Assembly: GCF_007860105.1 (NCBI RefSeq)
Contig: NZ_SJPU01000002.1
Location: 1,601,739 to 1,665,738 of the forward strand
Origin: Allorhodopirellula heiligendammensis
Lineage (GTDB): Bacteria > Planctomycetota > Planctomycetia > Pirellulales > Pirellulaceae
Reading direction: 5' to 3'
Length of the DNA stretch: 64,000 nt
Below the pieces are notes generated by a model. The model saw only the letters and a list, made by a program, of their open reading frames with translations, was not told where the DNA came from and ran no database searches. Position 1 is the stretch's first letter, and each line of letters opens with the position of its first letter. Below, in pieces: positions 43,801-52,918 of this stretch. The translations under genes and the position numbers were made by a program.

Positions 43801-46712
43801 TGAATCCCATCCCGCTGCCGCGCGCCCGCTGGAAGTTACTGTTTTGCCTGCTGCTAGGTGTCGCTGCGCACGCCCCTTGCTCAGGGCAAAATGCTCATCT
43901 CTTCTCTTCACCTCGGCCTGATTCACCTCGGCCCGAATTGCAGCGGCCTGAATTTCTGCGACCTGATTCACTGCGGCACGTCCCGGCTCGGCAAGAATCG
44001 TCTGCCGCACGATGGGACTTCTCGGATGCCGATCGCTCTGCTGGCTGGGGTGTCCCGCAGAGCCCACTGAGATCAGCTCAACAGTCGCAGGCGAGATTTC
44101 GTGAGATTGCCGATGCCAATGTCGCGCCTATCTCCGAGGTTGCCAATGACAACGCGCATTTTGTTGAGCAGTGGATCGATCTTGCGGAGCGACACTCTGA
44201 TCTCTCCGAACGACTCGACCAAGCCACCGCTAAACTGCAGGCCACTTCGGCTGATCTCGACGACATCACCTCGAAAATCGAGCACTATGGTTTGACGCCC
44301 ACGATTGGGTTGCTACTGCGGAGTAAGCAGGACCAATTGGATCAGTGGCAGGTCCGCGACTCGGATAATTCATTCGTGAGTGAAGACCTCGCCCGCGCGC
44401 GGGCGTTGCAGTTGGCCATCGAAATGGTTGATCACGATGGCTCGAACGTGCAGGCGCAGAGTGAGCGACTTTGGGCGGCAACGCAGCGGCCCGCATCCGT
44501 TAGCGAAAAATCACAACTGCAGGCTCTCCTTCGCGACCGGCATCAATGGCTGACCGCGCTGCGACAGGGTTACGAGGACTACCAGCAAAAATTGAGCGAG
44601 CTCGATACCACGACGCGGGCCTCGACGAAACTGACGAGTGATTATCGCCGGCTGGTGGACCGCCACATCACATGGATTCGTAGTGGCCAGCCACTCGGCC
44701 TCAGCGATCTGAAGCAGCTTCGCAGCGGCTTGGCAGCATTGTTGGACGCTCGTCGTAGCGGAGATTTTGGATACTCGCTGCAACGCAAATGGGTTTCTGA
44801 TTCTGTCGCGGGAATTGGATTGATGTTCTCGATCGTGGTCATTCTGATCGTGCGTTGGCGAGCCAAGACGTGGTTGATCGGTATCGGAGAACGGAAGCGA
44901 CTGCGACACGCAACCACCGACGCTCGTCTACTCGTAGCGAGCGTGCTCACGGTGACTGTGGCCCTGACGCTGCCCACAGTGCTTTATGCTATCGCGCGCT
45001 GGCTGGGCAGTGGCTATGTTTCCGAATCGACGCTCAATGCATCCAGCGGATTTTATGCGGCAGCGTTGGTCGCTTTGCTGGTGGAAGTACCGCGGCAGCT
45101 ACTGCGCAATTGGGGTTACGTCGATAAGCACGTGGCCGTCGAGCTTCCTCGCCGCGAGCGTGCTTCAAATTACCTGAAGCTGATCGGGTTCGCGCTGGTA
45201 ATGGCGGCCTATCTAATCAGTTTGACCGCAGAAATCGACCATGGCATTTGGCGAGGTTCCGTCGCCCGCGTCGGCTTCATCGTGGCGATGTCCTTGGTGG
45301 CCTGGACCCTGCATCTGTCGCTGCGACCGAGTGGTGGTTTTCTCGAACCATTGATCGCGAAGTTGGGTGGCCATGTGATCCATCGCATCCGTTTTGTGAT
45401 CTACATCATCGGTGTGGGATTCCCGTTGGCAATGATCGCCCTGACGGCACTCGGATATGGTTTTACTGCGATTGCCATCATCCAACGCGCGATCATCACG
45501 GTCGCTGCCCTGCTGATCGCGGTCACGCTCTGGCCGGCGGTGAAGATTCTCTCTGCGCGAGGATGGGCCTTGCTCACCGGCACGGCACCGCCACCGAGCA
45601 GTCGGGATGAGCACTCTGATCATCGTGATCCCGTAGACTCGTCTGCGTCCGGCGTCTTGGCCGAGCACTATTTGGAGTTGAAGCATCAACTGGCGTTTCT
45701 CTGCCAGTGTGCGTTAGTGTTCGCCACCATCGCGAGCGTGGCATGGCTGTGGATCGACATTTTTCCCAGCATGCACCTAGGCAATCCCGTTGTCTGGAAT
45801 GTCCATGACACCGTCACCAACTCTGTGGTGAACGAAGCGGGGCAAACGATGGTGAGCTCCAGCGTCGAAACCACACCGATCACCATGTTGCACCTCGGCT
45901 TTGCAGCGTTGACACTGTTCGTCGCATTCCAACTTGCCAAGTTATTGCCGGCCTTGTTCGATGCATTGGTGTTGCAGCGAGTTTCTTTCGACGAAGGGAT
46001 GGAGCACTTTTCGCTGGTGCTCGGACGATTTGTATTGTTCGCCGTGGGGTGCTTTATCGCGTGCAAAACCATTGGTATTCGCTGGCAAACGATTCAGTGG
46101 TTAGCCGTTGGATTGACCATCGGTTTGGGGTTTGGGCTGCAAGACATGGTCCGCAATCTGTTTGGCGGGTTAATTGTGCTATTTGAGAAGCCGGCCCACT
46201 TGGGCGATTTCATCTCCGTCGGCAATGTCCGCGGACGCGTCGCTGCGCAGCGACTGCGCACGACCATCCTGTCGGACGACGATGGTCGCGAAGTAATCAT
46301 TCCCAATCAAAATTTTGTCGGTGAGCAGGTGGTCAACTGGCGTGGCGCGGGACGACTGAGTGTGATCCCAGTCGAGGTCGCCGTCAGTCGCGACGAGCGT
46401 CCCGCCGACGTCTGCCGGCTGTTGACCGAGCTGGCAATCGAGCAAGATGATGTGTTGTTGACCCCGACGCCGCAGGCCACATTGGTGTGTGTGGGGAAGC
46501 GTTCGCAGCGGATCGAGTTGCGGGTGTGGATCGAAGATGGCCACGATGCCGAGGTTTATCGCGACGCATTACTGAGGCTAGTCCGCCGCTATCTAGCGGA
46601 GAAAAACTGGCTTGCGAAAACGCAGCCGGCTCAGCCACCGATGCGTGATCGCTGGGACGGTTCCGAACGCGACGCTCCCCGCCGACGCAGCCGAAATGGC
46701 CGGGCTGCTTGA
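43800..46712 (+). CDS. Large MscS-family mechanosensitive channel (970 aa)
   Basis: MscK/YjeP-like architecture. A signal peptide (about 1-30) is followed by a Pro/Arg-rich repeat (about 38-58), a periplasmic coiled-coil domain (about 90-330), about eleven membrane segments (about 335-775) and the MscS domain (about 775-945). The pore helix and beta-domain show IGLGFGLQDMVRNLFGGLIV, LFEKPAHLGDFISVG, TTILSDDDGREVIIPNQNFV and VVNWRGAGRL. A basic tail (DRWDGSERDAPRRRSR) ends the protein. The channel releases solutes on osmotic downshift. The start ATG shares its first A with the PAP2 stop (TGATG), so the two are translationally coupled. Confidence 0.93.
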   Translation: MNPIPLPRARWKLLFCLLLGVAAHAPCSGQNAHLFSSPRPDSPRPELQRPEFLRPDSLRHVPARQESSAARWDFSDADRSAGWGVPQSPLRSAQQSQARFREIADANVAPISEVANDNAHFVEQWIDLAERHSDLSERLDQATAKLQATSADLDDITSKIEHYGLTPTIGLLLRSKQDQLDQWQVRDSDNSFVSEDLARARALQLAIEMVDHDGSNVQAQSERLWAATQRPASVSEKSQLQALLRDRHQWLTALRQGYEDYQQKLSELDTTTRASTKLTSDYRRLVDRHITWIRSGQPLGLSDLKQLRSGLAALLDARRSGDFGYSLQRKWVSDSVAGIGLMFSIVVILIVRWRAKTWLIGIGERKRLRHATTDARLLVASVLTVTVALTLPTVLYAIARWLGSGYVSESTLNASSGFYAAALVALLVEVPRQLLRNWGYVDKHVAVELPRRERASNYLKLIGFALVMAAYLISLTAEIDHGIWRGSVARVGFIVAMSLVAWTLHLSLRPSGGFLEPLIAKLGGHVIHRIRFVIYIIGVGFPLAMIALTALGYGFTAIAIIQRAIITVAALLIAVTLWPAVKILSARGWALLTGTAPPPSSRDEHSDHRDPVDSSASGVLAEHYLELKHQLAFLCQCALVFATIASVAWLWIDIFPSMHLGNPVVWNVHDTVTNSVVNEAGQTMVSSSVETTPITMLHLGFAALTLFVAFQLAKLLPALFDALVLQRVSFDEGMEHFSLVLGRFVLFAVGCFIACKTIGIRWQTIQWLAVGLTIGLGFGLQDMVRNLFGGLIVLFEKPAHLGDFISVGNVRGRVAAQRLRTTILSDDDGREVIIPNQNFVGEQVVNWRGAGRLSVIPVEVAVSRDERPADVCRLLTELAIEQDDVLLTPTPQATLVCVGKRSQRIELRVWIEDGHDAEVYRDALLRLVRRYLAEKNWLAKTQPAQPPMRDRWDGSERDAPRRRSRNGRAA
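43914..43973 (+). repeat. Four tandem 15-bp repeats in the channel gene
   Basis: Units at 43914, 43929, 43944 and 43959 each encode a pentapeptide of the type RP(D/E)xx (RPDSP, RPELQ, RPEFL, RPDSL). The copies are imperfect at DNA level. They lie just after the signal peptide and could vary in number between strains. Confidence 0.8.
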
Positions 46713-47015
46713 TATCTGGCCGGTGAGGTTTCGCCGAGCTTGCTCCCTTCGTAGTCAGCATTCATTTGCATGCGAGACCGCAGGGGCACGGCGTCTCTGT
46801 CCCCGAGAGGAACTCTGTCCCCGTGAGGAACGCAGTGGATTCAGTACTGGCGTATCGCCCCGAGTTGCTGCCGCCCGTCGACCATGCCCAGACGCTGTTT
46901 CGATAGGTAGAAGTCAAAGACTTGCGCAAGTCCACTCGAGTGCCAAAATCCAAAGATTGAACAGGCCCGATTACCATCCAAACGGCTGGTCAAAACACAT
47001 TGTCCGCCAGACGAT
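46713..47015. other. Convergent intergenic region
   Basis: About 300 bp, no gene. A short tandem duplicate of TCTGTCCCCG(A/T)GAGGAAC lies at about 46793-46830; its TGTCCCC core again resembles the REP-like sequences. No clear terminator hairpin. Confidence 0.4.
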
Positions 47016-47552
47016 CTACCCATCCTGTGCCGGTGGTCGCGCGATCAGTTCCCAGGAGTCGGGCTCTTGCAGCAGCGAGATCAGGTCGGGCCAACTCGCT
47101 TGCAGTGCCGCGGCTACTTCCGCGGGAAACTCGCCTGCGATCGTCGTCAAATCTGCAAGGGGATCTCTACCAGAATCTTGCGCCGATGCGCCATCGTGCA
47201 ACAAGTACGTGACCGGTGGGTTGATCATCCATTCGACGAAATGCTCCGCCAAATGCGTCGTGATGTCTTCCGCCGCGTCGGGGTAATGACCATCGGCAAT
47301 CAGTAAGAAGTGACTGACTTTCATGCCCCGTGGATAGAGTCGATCACAGCCCCGCTGGAGCACGCCGGCGATGCGATGTCGTAAAAACGAGAGTTGGGCA
47401 TCAGGTTCCAGATCGCGGTACGGATCGAGATTGCCATCGTCGGAGCGTAATAACGGTATCACGGTCGCTTCAGGCCCGATCGCTGCCACGTGCCAGCGGA
47501 ACGCATCGGTACCAATGAAGACAACCAATAAAGCGGGTTCACGGTCGTGCAT
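47016..47552 (-). CDS. Protein of unknown function in signalling cluster (178 aa)
   Basis: No family recognised and no signal or membrane segment. The N-terminus suggests an alpha/beta fold: LLVVFIGTDAFRWHVAAIGP, then a charged linker and LSFLRHRIAGVLQRGCDRLY, FLLIADGHYPDAAEDITTHL and HFVEWMINPPVTYLL. It overlaps the upstream response-regulator gene by 14 nt, so it is translationally linked to it and may be its downstream effector. It is the last gene of the cluster. Confidence 0.75.
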   Translation of the reverse strand: MHDREPALLVVFIGTDAFRWHVAAIGPEATVIPLLRSDDGNLDPYRDLEPDAQLSFLRHRIAGVLQRGCDRLYPRGMKVSHFLLIADGHYPDAAEDITTHLAEHFVEWMINPPVTYLLHDGASAQDSGRDPLADLTTIAGEFPAEVAAALQASWPDLISLLQEPDSWELIARPPAQDG

Positions 47553-48099
47553 CGGACCCCTTTAGCAATCGCAGGTAGGTGCGAAGCGTTTCGGTTCGCG
47601 ATTTGAAAGTTTCAACCGCATCAGCATCTCGCACCGCCGGTTCATCGCTAGTGACGAAACTCACCGCATCATCAAAATAGTCATCCAATCCGCTGAGTAA
47701 TTTTGCTTCTGCGATCGTCTCGTTGTACTTCTGGGCGGCGTCGCGTAAGACCTCGATTAAATCATCGGGATCCCATGGCTTGCTGATGTAGCGATACAGT
47801 TCCCCACTGTTGATCGCATCGACGACGGCGCGGGTATCGGCATACCCGGTGAAGATGATCCGTACGGCGTCGGGGTGTTCAGCTCGTACCTTGCCCATCA
47901 GTTCGGTGCCGGTCATGCTCGGCATGCGTTGGTCGGTCATGATCACATGCACATCTTGCTCAGCCATGACTTTCATTGCCTCGGCACCGCTCTTGGCGGT
48001 GAAGACCTGGAAGTCGCGCCGCAGCAGTCCGGTCAATGAGAACAGCACGTCCGGTTCGTCGTCAACAATTAGAATGCTGGGCTTGGTTGTGGTGGGCAT
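47539..48099 (-). CDS. CheY-like response regulator without DNA-binding domain (186 aa)
   Basis: Receiver domain (about 5-125) with the acidic pair in SILIVDDEPDVLFSL, phospho-acceptor Asp in VIMTDQRMPSMTGTELMGKV, conserved Thr in VRIIFTGYADTRA, and Lys in YISKPWDPDDL. After the receiver there is a short helical tail (EVLRDAAQKYNETIAEAK onward) but no HTH, GGDEF or other output. RpfG/HD-GYP-linked receivers have similar N-termini, but no HD-GYP is present. It probably receives phosphate from the receiver-kinase upstream and passes it on by protein contact, perhaps to the overlapping 178-aa product. Confidence 0.9.
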   Translation of the reverse strand: MPTTTKPSILIVDDEPDVLFSLTGLLRRDFQVFTAKSGAEAMKVMAEQDVHVIMTDQRMPSMTGTELMGKVRAEHPDAVRIIFTGYADTRAVVDAINSGELYRYISKPWDPDDLIEVLRDAAQKYNETIAEAKLLSGLDDYFDDAVSFVTSDEPAVRDADAVETFKSRTETLRTYLRLLKGSDARP

Positions 48100-48227
48100 G
48101 TTGGCGACTCAGTGGGGATGGCAAATGGCGGATGATCCGGTCCTCGAAACGATGGGGCTCGACAGGTCGGTGGCTTCTCGAGACAGTGGCATCCACCGAC
48201 AAAGAATCCCCTACCTCGCGAACTTCG

Positions 48228-49466
48228 CTATTCAAGTTGTTCATGCTCGCTGGTTGCGGAGCGGGCCAATGGCAGGTCAATAGTGACTTTGGTGCCACAG
48301 TTTAGTTGACTCTCAACGCTCATGATACCGCCATGGTCGCGCACAATTCCATAGCTGACAGACATTCCCAGGCCGGTACCGGTACCGACCGGTTTGGTCG
48401 TGAAAAAGGGTTCAAACACTCGTCCCAATGTTTCTTGATCCATTCCACAGCCGGAATCTTCGACTTCGATCCGCACTGCGTTATCTACCGGCAGCATACG
48501 AATCAGAATCGACGAACCCTCCGGGCTGGCTTGGATGGCGTTGAGCAGCACGTTGTAAATGACCTGATTGATCTTGTCGCCGCGCCCTGGGACGGGAGGC
48601 ACGGTTTGCATTTCCGTTTTAATGCCGATGTGCTGTTTCTCGATGTCGTGCTTAAGCACTTCCAGCGTAGTTGTGACCGCGTGAATCAGCGCTACATCGT
48701 CTTGAGCGGCTTGATCCAAGCGAGCGAAATCTCGCAGGTTTTTGATGATGTCACGGACGCGTGTCAGCCCCTCGGTCGAGGACTGGAGGAGTTGCGGTAG
48801 GTGCTGACGCAGCCAAGCAAAATCACAATCGCTCTCGATCTGTGTCAGCTCCTCCATGAGTTCCTGAGGTGCGCCGCTGAGATACGCTCGTGCCTCTTCA
48901 TATTTTTCGACGAGCGTAACGATCTCACCTAGATCTCGCCGCAGCACTGCCAAGTTATTGGTCACGAATGCGATGGGGTTATTGATCTCATGAGCCATGC
49001 CGGCTGCCAACTGCCCGAGGCTGGCGAGTTTCTCACTTGCGACCAGCGCGGCCTGGGTTTCTCGCAGTTGGCGATTTTGCTCGACGAGTTCCCTTTCCAA
49101 GCGGATGATACGTTCGCCCTCGCGAATCCGCACCCGTAGCTCTTCCCGGTCGTAGGGTTTCACTAGGAAGTCGTCGGCGCCCGCTTCCATCGCTGTAATC
49201 AAATCTTCCTTTTCGGTCTTCGCCGTCAACAGAATCAGGTAGCAGTAGCCGGGCCGTTGCGAACCACGGATCCGCCGGGTCAGTTCTAGCCCGTCGACGT
49301 TGGGCATCATCCAATCCGAAAGGACGATCGAAAACGAATCCGACTGAAATAGCTGCCACGCCTCTTCGCCGTCAACGCATTCGACGACCTCATAATCCCA
49401 TTGCCGTAGGTAGCCAACGAGCAGGCGGCGCATGACCATACTGTCTTCGGCAACGAGCACTTTCAT
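48228..49466 (-). CDS. Receiver-histidine kinase (412 aa)
   Basis: REC domain (about 1-120) with KVLVAEDSMVMRRLL, Asp in VLSDWMMPNVDGLEL and Lys in DFLVKPYDREEL. A coiled-coil linker (about 120-160) precedes the histidine kinase: H-box LAAGMAHEINNPIAFVTNNL, N-box NVLLNAIQAS, G1 EDSGCGMD, G2 GTGTGLGMSVSYGI. The start ATG at 49466 has AAAGGGAG just upstream, which rules out the longer N-terminal extension. The order REC then HK means that its input may be phosphate from another kinase. It is cytoplasmic. It lies 11 nt after the 239-aa unknown gene, and the RR gene follows. Confidence 0.93.
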   Translation of the reverse strand: MKVLVAEDSMVMRRLLVGYLRQWDYEVVECVDGEEAWQLFQSDSFSIVLSDWMMPNVDGLELTRRIRGSQRPGYCYLILLTAKTEKEDLITAMEAGADDFLVKPYDREELRVRIREGERIIRLERELVEQNRQLRETQAALVASEKLASLGQLAAGMAHEINNPIAFVTNNLAVLRRDLGEIVTLVEKYEEARAYLSGAPQELMEELTQIESDCDFAWLRQHLPQLLQSSTEGLTRVRDIIKNLRDFARLDQAAQDDVALIHAVTTTLEVLKHDIEKQHIGIKTEMQTVPPVPGRGDKINQVIYNVLLNAIQASPEGSSILIRMLPVDNAVRIEVEDSGCGMDQETLGRVFEPFFTTKPVGTGTGLGMSVSYGIVRDHGGIMSVESQLNCGTKVTIDLPLARSATSEHEQLE

Positions 49467-49477
49467 GACGTCTCCCT

Positions 49478-50197
49478 TTAAGCCGTTAAGGGCAACGGCG
49501 TTTGGCAAAGTTGTGTGGAGTAATCAGCCAACTCGCTCGCCGAAACGCCCGCTTCACTGCGGTCCATCACGATCCAGGGACGCGCTTTGCGAATCACTCC
49601 TTTTTCCAAAAACTCGCCGAAGATTCGCAGATCCAGTCGCGTTCGGCTGCAGCGATTCTTTGTAAATGGCGCGTCGGTTGGTCCCAGCAGCACGATCAGC
49701 TGGCCACCGTCCTCTGTGCGGCGAGCACGAACGCCGACCTGCTCCGGGACCGCAGCCGAAAACTCCGCCAGACGCTCATCGGGTTCGCCGCGTGCGGATA
49801 ACGCCAGTGACGGGGCGGTGTCGAGCAGCGAGGTCTGGATGGAGAAGGTCGGTTCCCAAACGATGCGGGTCGCTGTCGCCTGGACGACACGCACAGACAT
49901 TCGCAGCGAGTACTGACCGGTGGACTGCGGAAAGCTGACCTTCCAGGCATCACCGCAAACATACTGCTCGGCAGCCGTCGGTAAGTCCTGCCCACCGACA
50001 TTGGAAACGGTCAGCTGAAGTGACCCCTCGCGATTACCAAACTCAATCCCTAATCCGCCTCCAGACGCCGCACAGATCCAGTCCTGATGCTGCTGTTTCG
50101 GTTGCGTCTCGCAGGGGCCCTCGACCATCCAGTGGCCGTGCAGGCCGTTCTTGAATTCGTCAGGTTGAGCACAGCTGGAGTCGTGAATTTGCCACAT
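49478..50197 (-). CDS. Protein of unknown function upstream of receiver-kinase (239 aa)
   Basis: No family recognised. From the ATG at 50197 it begins MWQIHDSSCAQPDEFKNG; an upstream in-frame ATG at 50263 is possible. There is no signal peptide. The sequence has several Cys (SSCAQ, GPCETQ, WICAAS, YVCGDAW) and a beta-rich middle with LQLTVSNVGG, YSLRMSVRVVQATATRIVWE and GQLIVLLGPTDAPF. The end, VIRKARPWIVMDRSEAG, recalls none I know. Its stop is 11 nt before the kinase start, so it is co-transcribed and may be the sensor or ligand partner. Confidence 0.75.
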   Translation of the reverse strand: MWQIHDSSCAQPDEFKNGLHGHWMVEGPCETQPKQQHQDWICAASGGGLGIEFGNREGSLQLTVSNVGGQDLPTAAEQYVCGDAWKVSFPQSTGQYSLRMSVRVVQATATRIVWEPTFSIQTSLLDTAPSLALSARGEPDERLAEFSAAVPEQVGVRARRTEDGGQLIVLLGPTDAPFTKNRCSRTRLDLRIFGEFLEKGVIRKARPWIVMDRSEAGVSASELADYSTQLCQTPLPLTA

Positions 50198-50679
50198 GGT
50201 GAAGGGATCTGTAGAAAAAAAGGCGTAGAGATAAGTGTGTTCAATGCAATCGGATCCCACCATCGCGAAACGGATGCGAAGGCCGACTCGACTGTCAGTG
50301 TGAAGATGGCTACCAGTACGAATAGGGCGACTCGGGCGGACTCTCTCTCACGGTGACGGCCCGGGCGGCGGAGGCATCATGGACAAACTCTTCGAACAGG
50401 GGCCCGGCCTTGCTGTGATCATAACCGATCCGAACGTGAGCTGGTTCGCCCTGTGACCGAATCGTTGTGCGTTTGAGCCGAGAAACGGGGGGAGCACCGC
50501 ATGCTTGGACTAGTGGGCCGAGACGCGTGAGCGGCCGGGCTGGCGTCGTCGTTCGGTGCCCTACAGCACTCGGCTGACGTTTAAAGTCGCGTCATTCCAC
50601 ACTATTCGAGAGGGGGCATCCGCTGTCGCTTCAGCGCAATCGACGGTCGCGGTCGTCTGCGCAGGTTGCCGCTCCTATT
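50198..50679. other. Intergenic region between KaiC-like gene and signalling operon
   Basis: About 480 bp, no supported gene. It should include the promoter of the operon starting at 50197. No clear -35/-10 pair or RNA gene recognised. Confidence 0.4.
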
Positions 50680-51570
50680 TCACGATGGGGTCAACAAACG
50701 CAGCCCCGATTCTTCGATGACGTATGGCACAATGGATTCGTCGCAGGCACTACCGCGATGTTTGGCCACGTACAGCGCCCGGCTCACACGATTGCCATCG
50801 CGAACTTTACCCATCAAGATGATCGTATTGGCGTTGGAGAGCACGTCACCGCTCTGGATTGGTCGCGAAATCAAGTCATCGAGCATGACCTCGTGGCTCG
50901 TTGCCATTAGCAAGCAACCCAAGTCATCGCGACTGTATGCGGTTCGGGCCACCTGTTCGGCATTTTCCCGGTAGTGCACGCGGAACAGATCGCGGGCCAA
51001 CCAATCGTATTCTTTACGAATGATCTGTCCGTAAACGTATTCAATCAATTCAAATTGAATCGATTCGGCTGCTCGATCCACCGGCTCGACACCGTCAACG
51101 ACGACGCGGCGGACTCCATGAATGAAATTGCCGTAGAAGAATGCGATCGCTTTGTCCAGTCGCTTGGCCTGCTCGTATTTCCATTCACGCCAGGCATCTG
51201 GCCCCATGTCGTCTGCGGTGACGCGGCGACCGATGTCGTTGAATAGGTGCATGCAGTCGCGGCGAGCAAGCTCTCGGTCCCAGATTCGATTGGGATCCAC
51301 TCGCCCACTGACATCTGTCTTGGTGAGTTCCCAGTCAAACAGGCGACGTGCGTATTCAGCGTGACTTTGGGAGTCGCCCCGGGCGGTGAGATCAAATAGG
51401 ATCCCTCGCTCACCCTCCTGAGCGAGGCCCTCGTTGGCAAAGCTAATCCCCAGTTGGGTTTTGCCGATGCCGGTTGCGCCTAATACCACCGTCAATGTTC
51501 CCGGTAGCAACCCGCCACCCAACAAGTCGTCGAGAGCCGCGATCCCTGTCTGCAGTCGCTCTTTAGTCAC
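50680..51570 (-). CDS. Single-domain KaiC/RecA-like ATPase (296 aa)
   Basis: RecA-fold ATPase of the KaiC/RadA group with one domain. It starts [20 protein letters not shown]; the GTG at 51570 has GGAG about 8 nt upstream and is favoured over an ATG at 51666. Walker A is [18 protein letters not shown] (about 32-49), Walker B-like [12 protein letters not shown] (about 150-161), and a strand-loop [20 protein letters not shown]. KaiC-like stand-alone proteins in bacteria act in signalling near sensor kinases. Proximity to the receiver-kinase genes supports that, but the intergenic gap of 483 bp weakens an operon claim. The KaiC phosphorylation site and partners KaiA/KaiB are not seen. Confidence 0.82.
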   Translation of the reverse strand: MTKERLQTGIAALDDLLGGGLLPGTLTVVLGATGIGKTQLGISFANEGLAQEGERGILFDLTARGDSQSHAEYARRLFDWELTKTDVSGRVDPNRIWDRELARRDCMHLFNDIGRRVTADDMGPDAWREWKYEQAKRLDKAIAFFYGNFIHGVRRVVVDGVEPVDRAAESIQFELIEYVYGQIIRKEYDWLARDLFRVHYRENAEQVARTAYSRDDLGCLLMATSHEVMLDDLISRPIQSGDVLSNANTIILMGKVRDGNRVSRALYVAKHRGSACDESIVPYVIEESGLRLLTPS

Positions 51571-51708
51571 AGGCGAGACTCCTGGCCATGTCTGACAATT
51601 GATTTCTGTTGAACCGCGTACCCACCGGGGCCACGAATTTGTTGTCGCCGCGGAGGCATTGCCCACGCGGCTTCAACAAGTGATGTCGAAGGAGTTTCCT
51701 TGACTCGC

Positions 51709-52305
51709 CTATGTGGCGTATTCAGCGCCAAAGAATTCTTTACTGCCGTCGACGTCCGCCTTGATCGTCCGCGCGCCTTCCTGCCAGTTCGCGGGGCAGA
51801 CTTCGCCATTGGTTTCGAAGAACTGCAATGCCTTGACCATTCGCAGTGCTTCGTCAACGCTGCGGCCCAGTGGCAGGTCGTTAACGACCTGGTGCCGCAC
51901 CACGCCGTCTTTGTCAATCAAGAACAGGCCACGCAGGGCCACGCCGCCATCGAGCAACACATCGTAATCTCGCGATATTTGCTTGGTGAAATCGGCAACC
52001 AACGGATACGCCGTCTTACCAATGCCACCCTCATTACGCGGAGTGTTGGTCCACGCGAGGTGCGAGAAATGGCTATCGGTCGAGACACCGATAATATTCA
52101 CCCCGAGCGATTCAAACTCTTTGGCCCGGTCGCTGAACGCGATGATTTCGGTCGGACACACAAACGTGAAGTCCAGTGGCCAGAAAAACAGCAGGATGTA
52201 CTTCCCTTTGTAGTCACTCAAGGAAAAGTCATCCTTGAACTGGCCATCGGGCATGACGGCGGTGGCTGTGAAATCGGGAGCTTGCTGAGTAACCAAAACG
52301 CTCAT
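51709..52305 (-). CDS. 2-Cys peroxiredoxin (AhpC/Prx1 type) (198 aa)
   Basis: Thiol peroxidase that reduces H2O2 and organic peroxides in the cytoplasm. Peroxidatic Cys is in [20 protein letters not shown] (about residue 50) and resolving Cys in [16 protein letters not shown] (about 171). The [13 protein letters not shown] and [16 protein letters not shown] motifs are standard. Length and motifs are complete. Fifty nt upstream is the Dabb-domain gene on the same strand, a possible co-transcription. Confidence 0.95.
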   Translation of the reverse strand: MSVLVTQQAPDFTATAVMPDGQFKDDFSLSDYKGKYILLFFWPLDFTFVCPTEIIAFSDRAKEFESLGVNIIGVSTDSHFSHLAWTNTPRNEGGIGKTAYPLVADFTKQISRDYDVLLDGGVALRGLFLIDKDGVVRHQVVNDLPLGRSVDEALRMVKALQFFETNGEVCPANWQEGARTIKADVDGSKEFFGAEYAT

Positions 52306-52355
52306 GGGTATCTCTCTGTAGTAACGGGAGTGAGTAAGGTTGTTGGAAAACGCGA

Positions 52356-52670
52356 TTAGGCGTCCCGCAGATTGCTATCGAAAACTTGGACGACGTCCCA
52401 GTTCGGTTTCTGTTCCTCGATGAACGCGAGGTGTCGCGGTGCGACCTGGTACGCGTCGTGCGAAGCTTGATTGTCGAAGACCACATGCAGGGCGACGTCG
52501 TAGTCTGCGTTGACGGGACGGTCATAGTGGGGTTCACGCACTCCGACGGCGAATTCCAGAGCGCCGTCGTGCCCGGTGAGGTATTTCTGGGCTGCGGCGA
52601 CGAGGGATTCAACCGACGCTTCATCGCGATTTTTTAGCTTGAAGAAAACTTGGTGGGCCAGTCGTGACAT
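52356..52670 (-). CDS. Dabb (stress-response A/B barrel) domain protein (104 aa)
   Basis: Short dimeric alpha/beta barrel protein. It begins [20 protein letters not shown] and continues with [39 protein letters not shown] and [20 protein letters not shown], the pattern of Dabb proteins. Function in bacteria is unclear. It lies upstream of the peroxiredoxin on the same strand, which hints at an oxidative-stress context. Confidence 0.88.
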   Translation of the reverse strand: MSRLAHQVFFKLKNRDEASVESLVAAAQKYLTGHDGALEFAVGVREPHYDRPVNADYDVALHVVFDNQASHDAYQVAPRHLAFIEEQKPNWDVVQVFDSNLRDA

Positions 52671-52918
52671 GCTGATCGCTAGTTGGAAAGGAGTGGAGTG
52701 GTTTGCCTCGCTGGCACGCCGGGTTGATAAATCAACAGCCCGCTAGCCAAGATGCTTTTCTACTTAGGCCGGGGCAGATGGCCTGTCAACATGACGCCGG
52801 CCAGCCAATAACGCCAATGATCATACAAGCTCGGCGTCTCGAGGAAACCCGAGACAATGTCAAACGGCTTGCTGAGCATCACCGCGGCTGTTGGCCGCTG
52901 AGATTGCGGCATGAATTC

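Noticed and set aside
50264-50679. Possible small gene or RNA between the KaiC-like and signalling genes
   Set aside because: No frame with a ribosome site, and no tRNA or structured RNA pattern could be recognised by eye.
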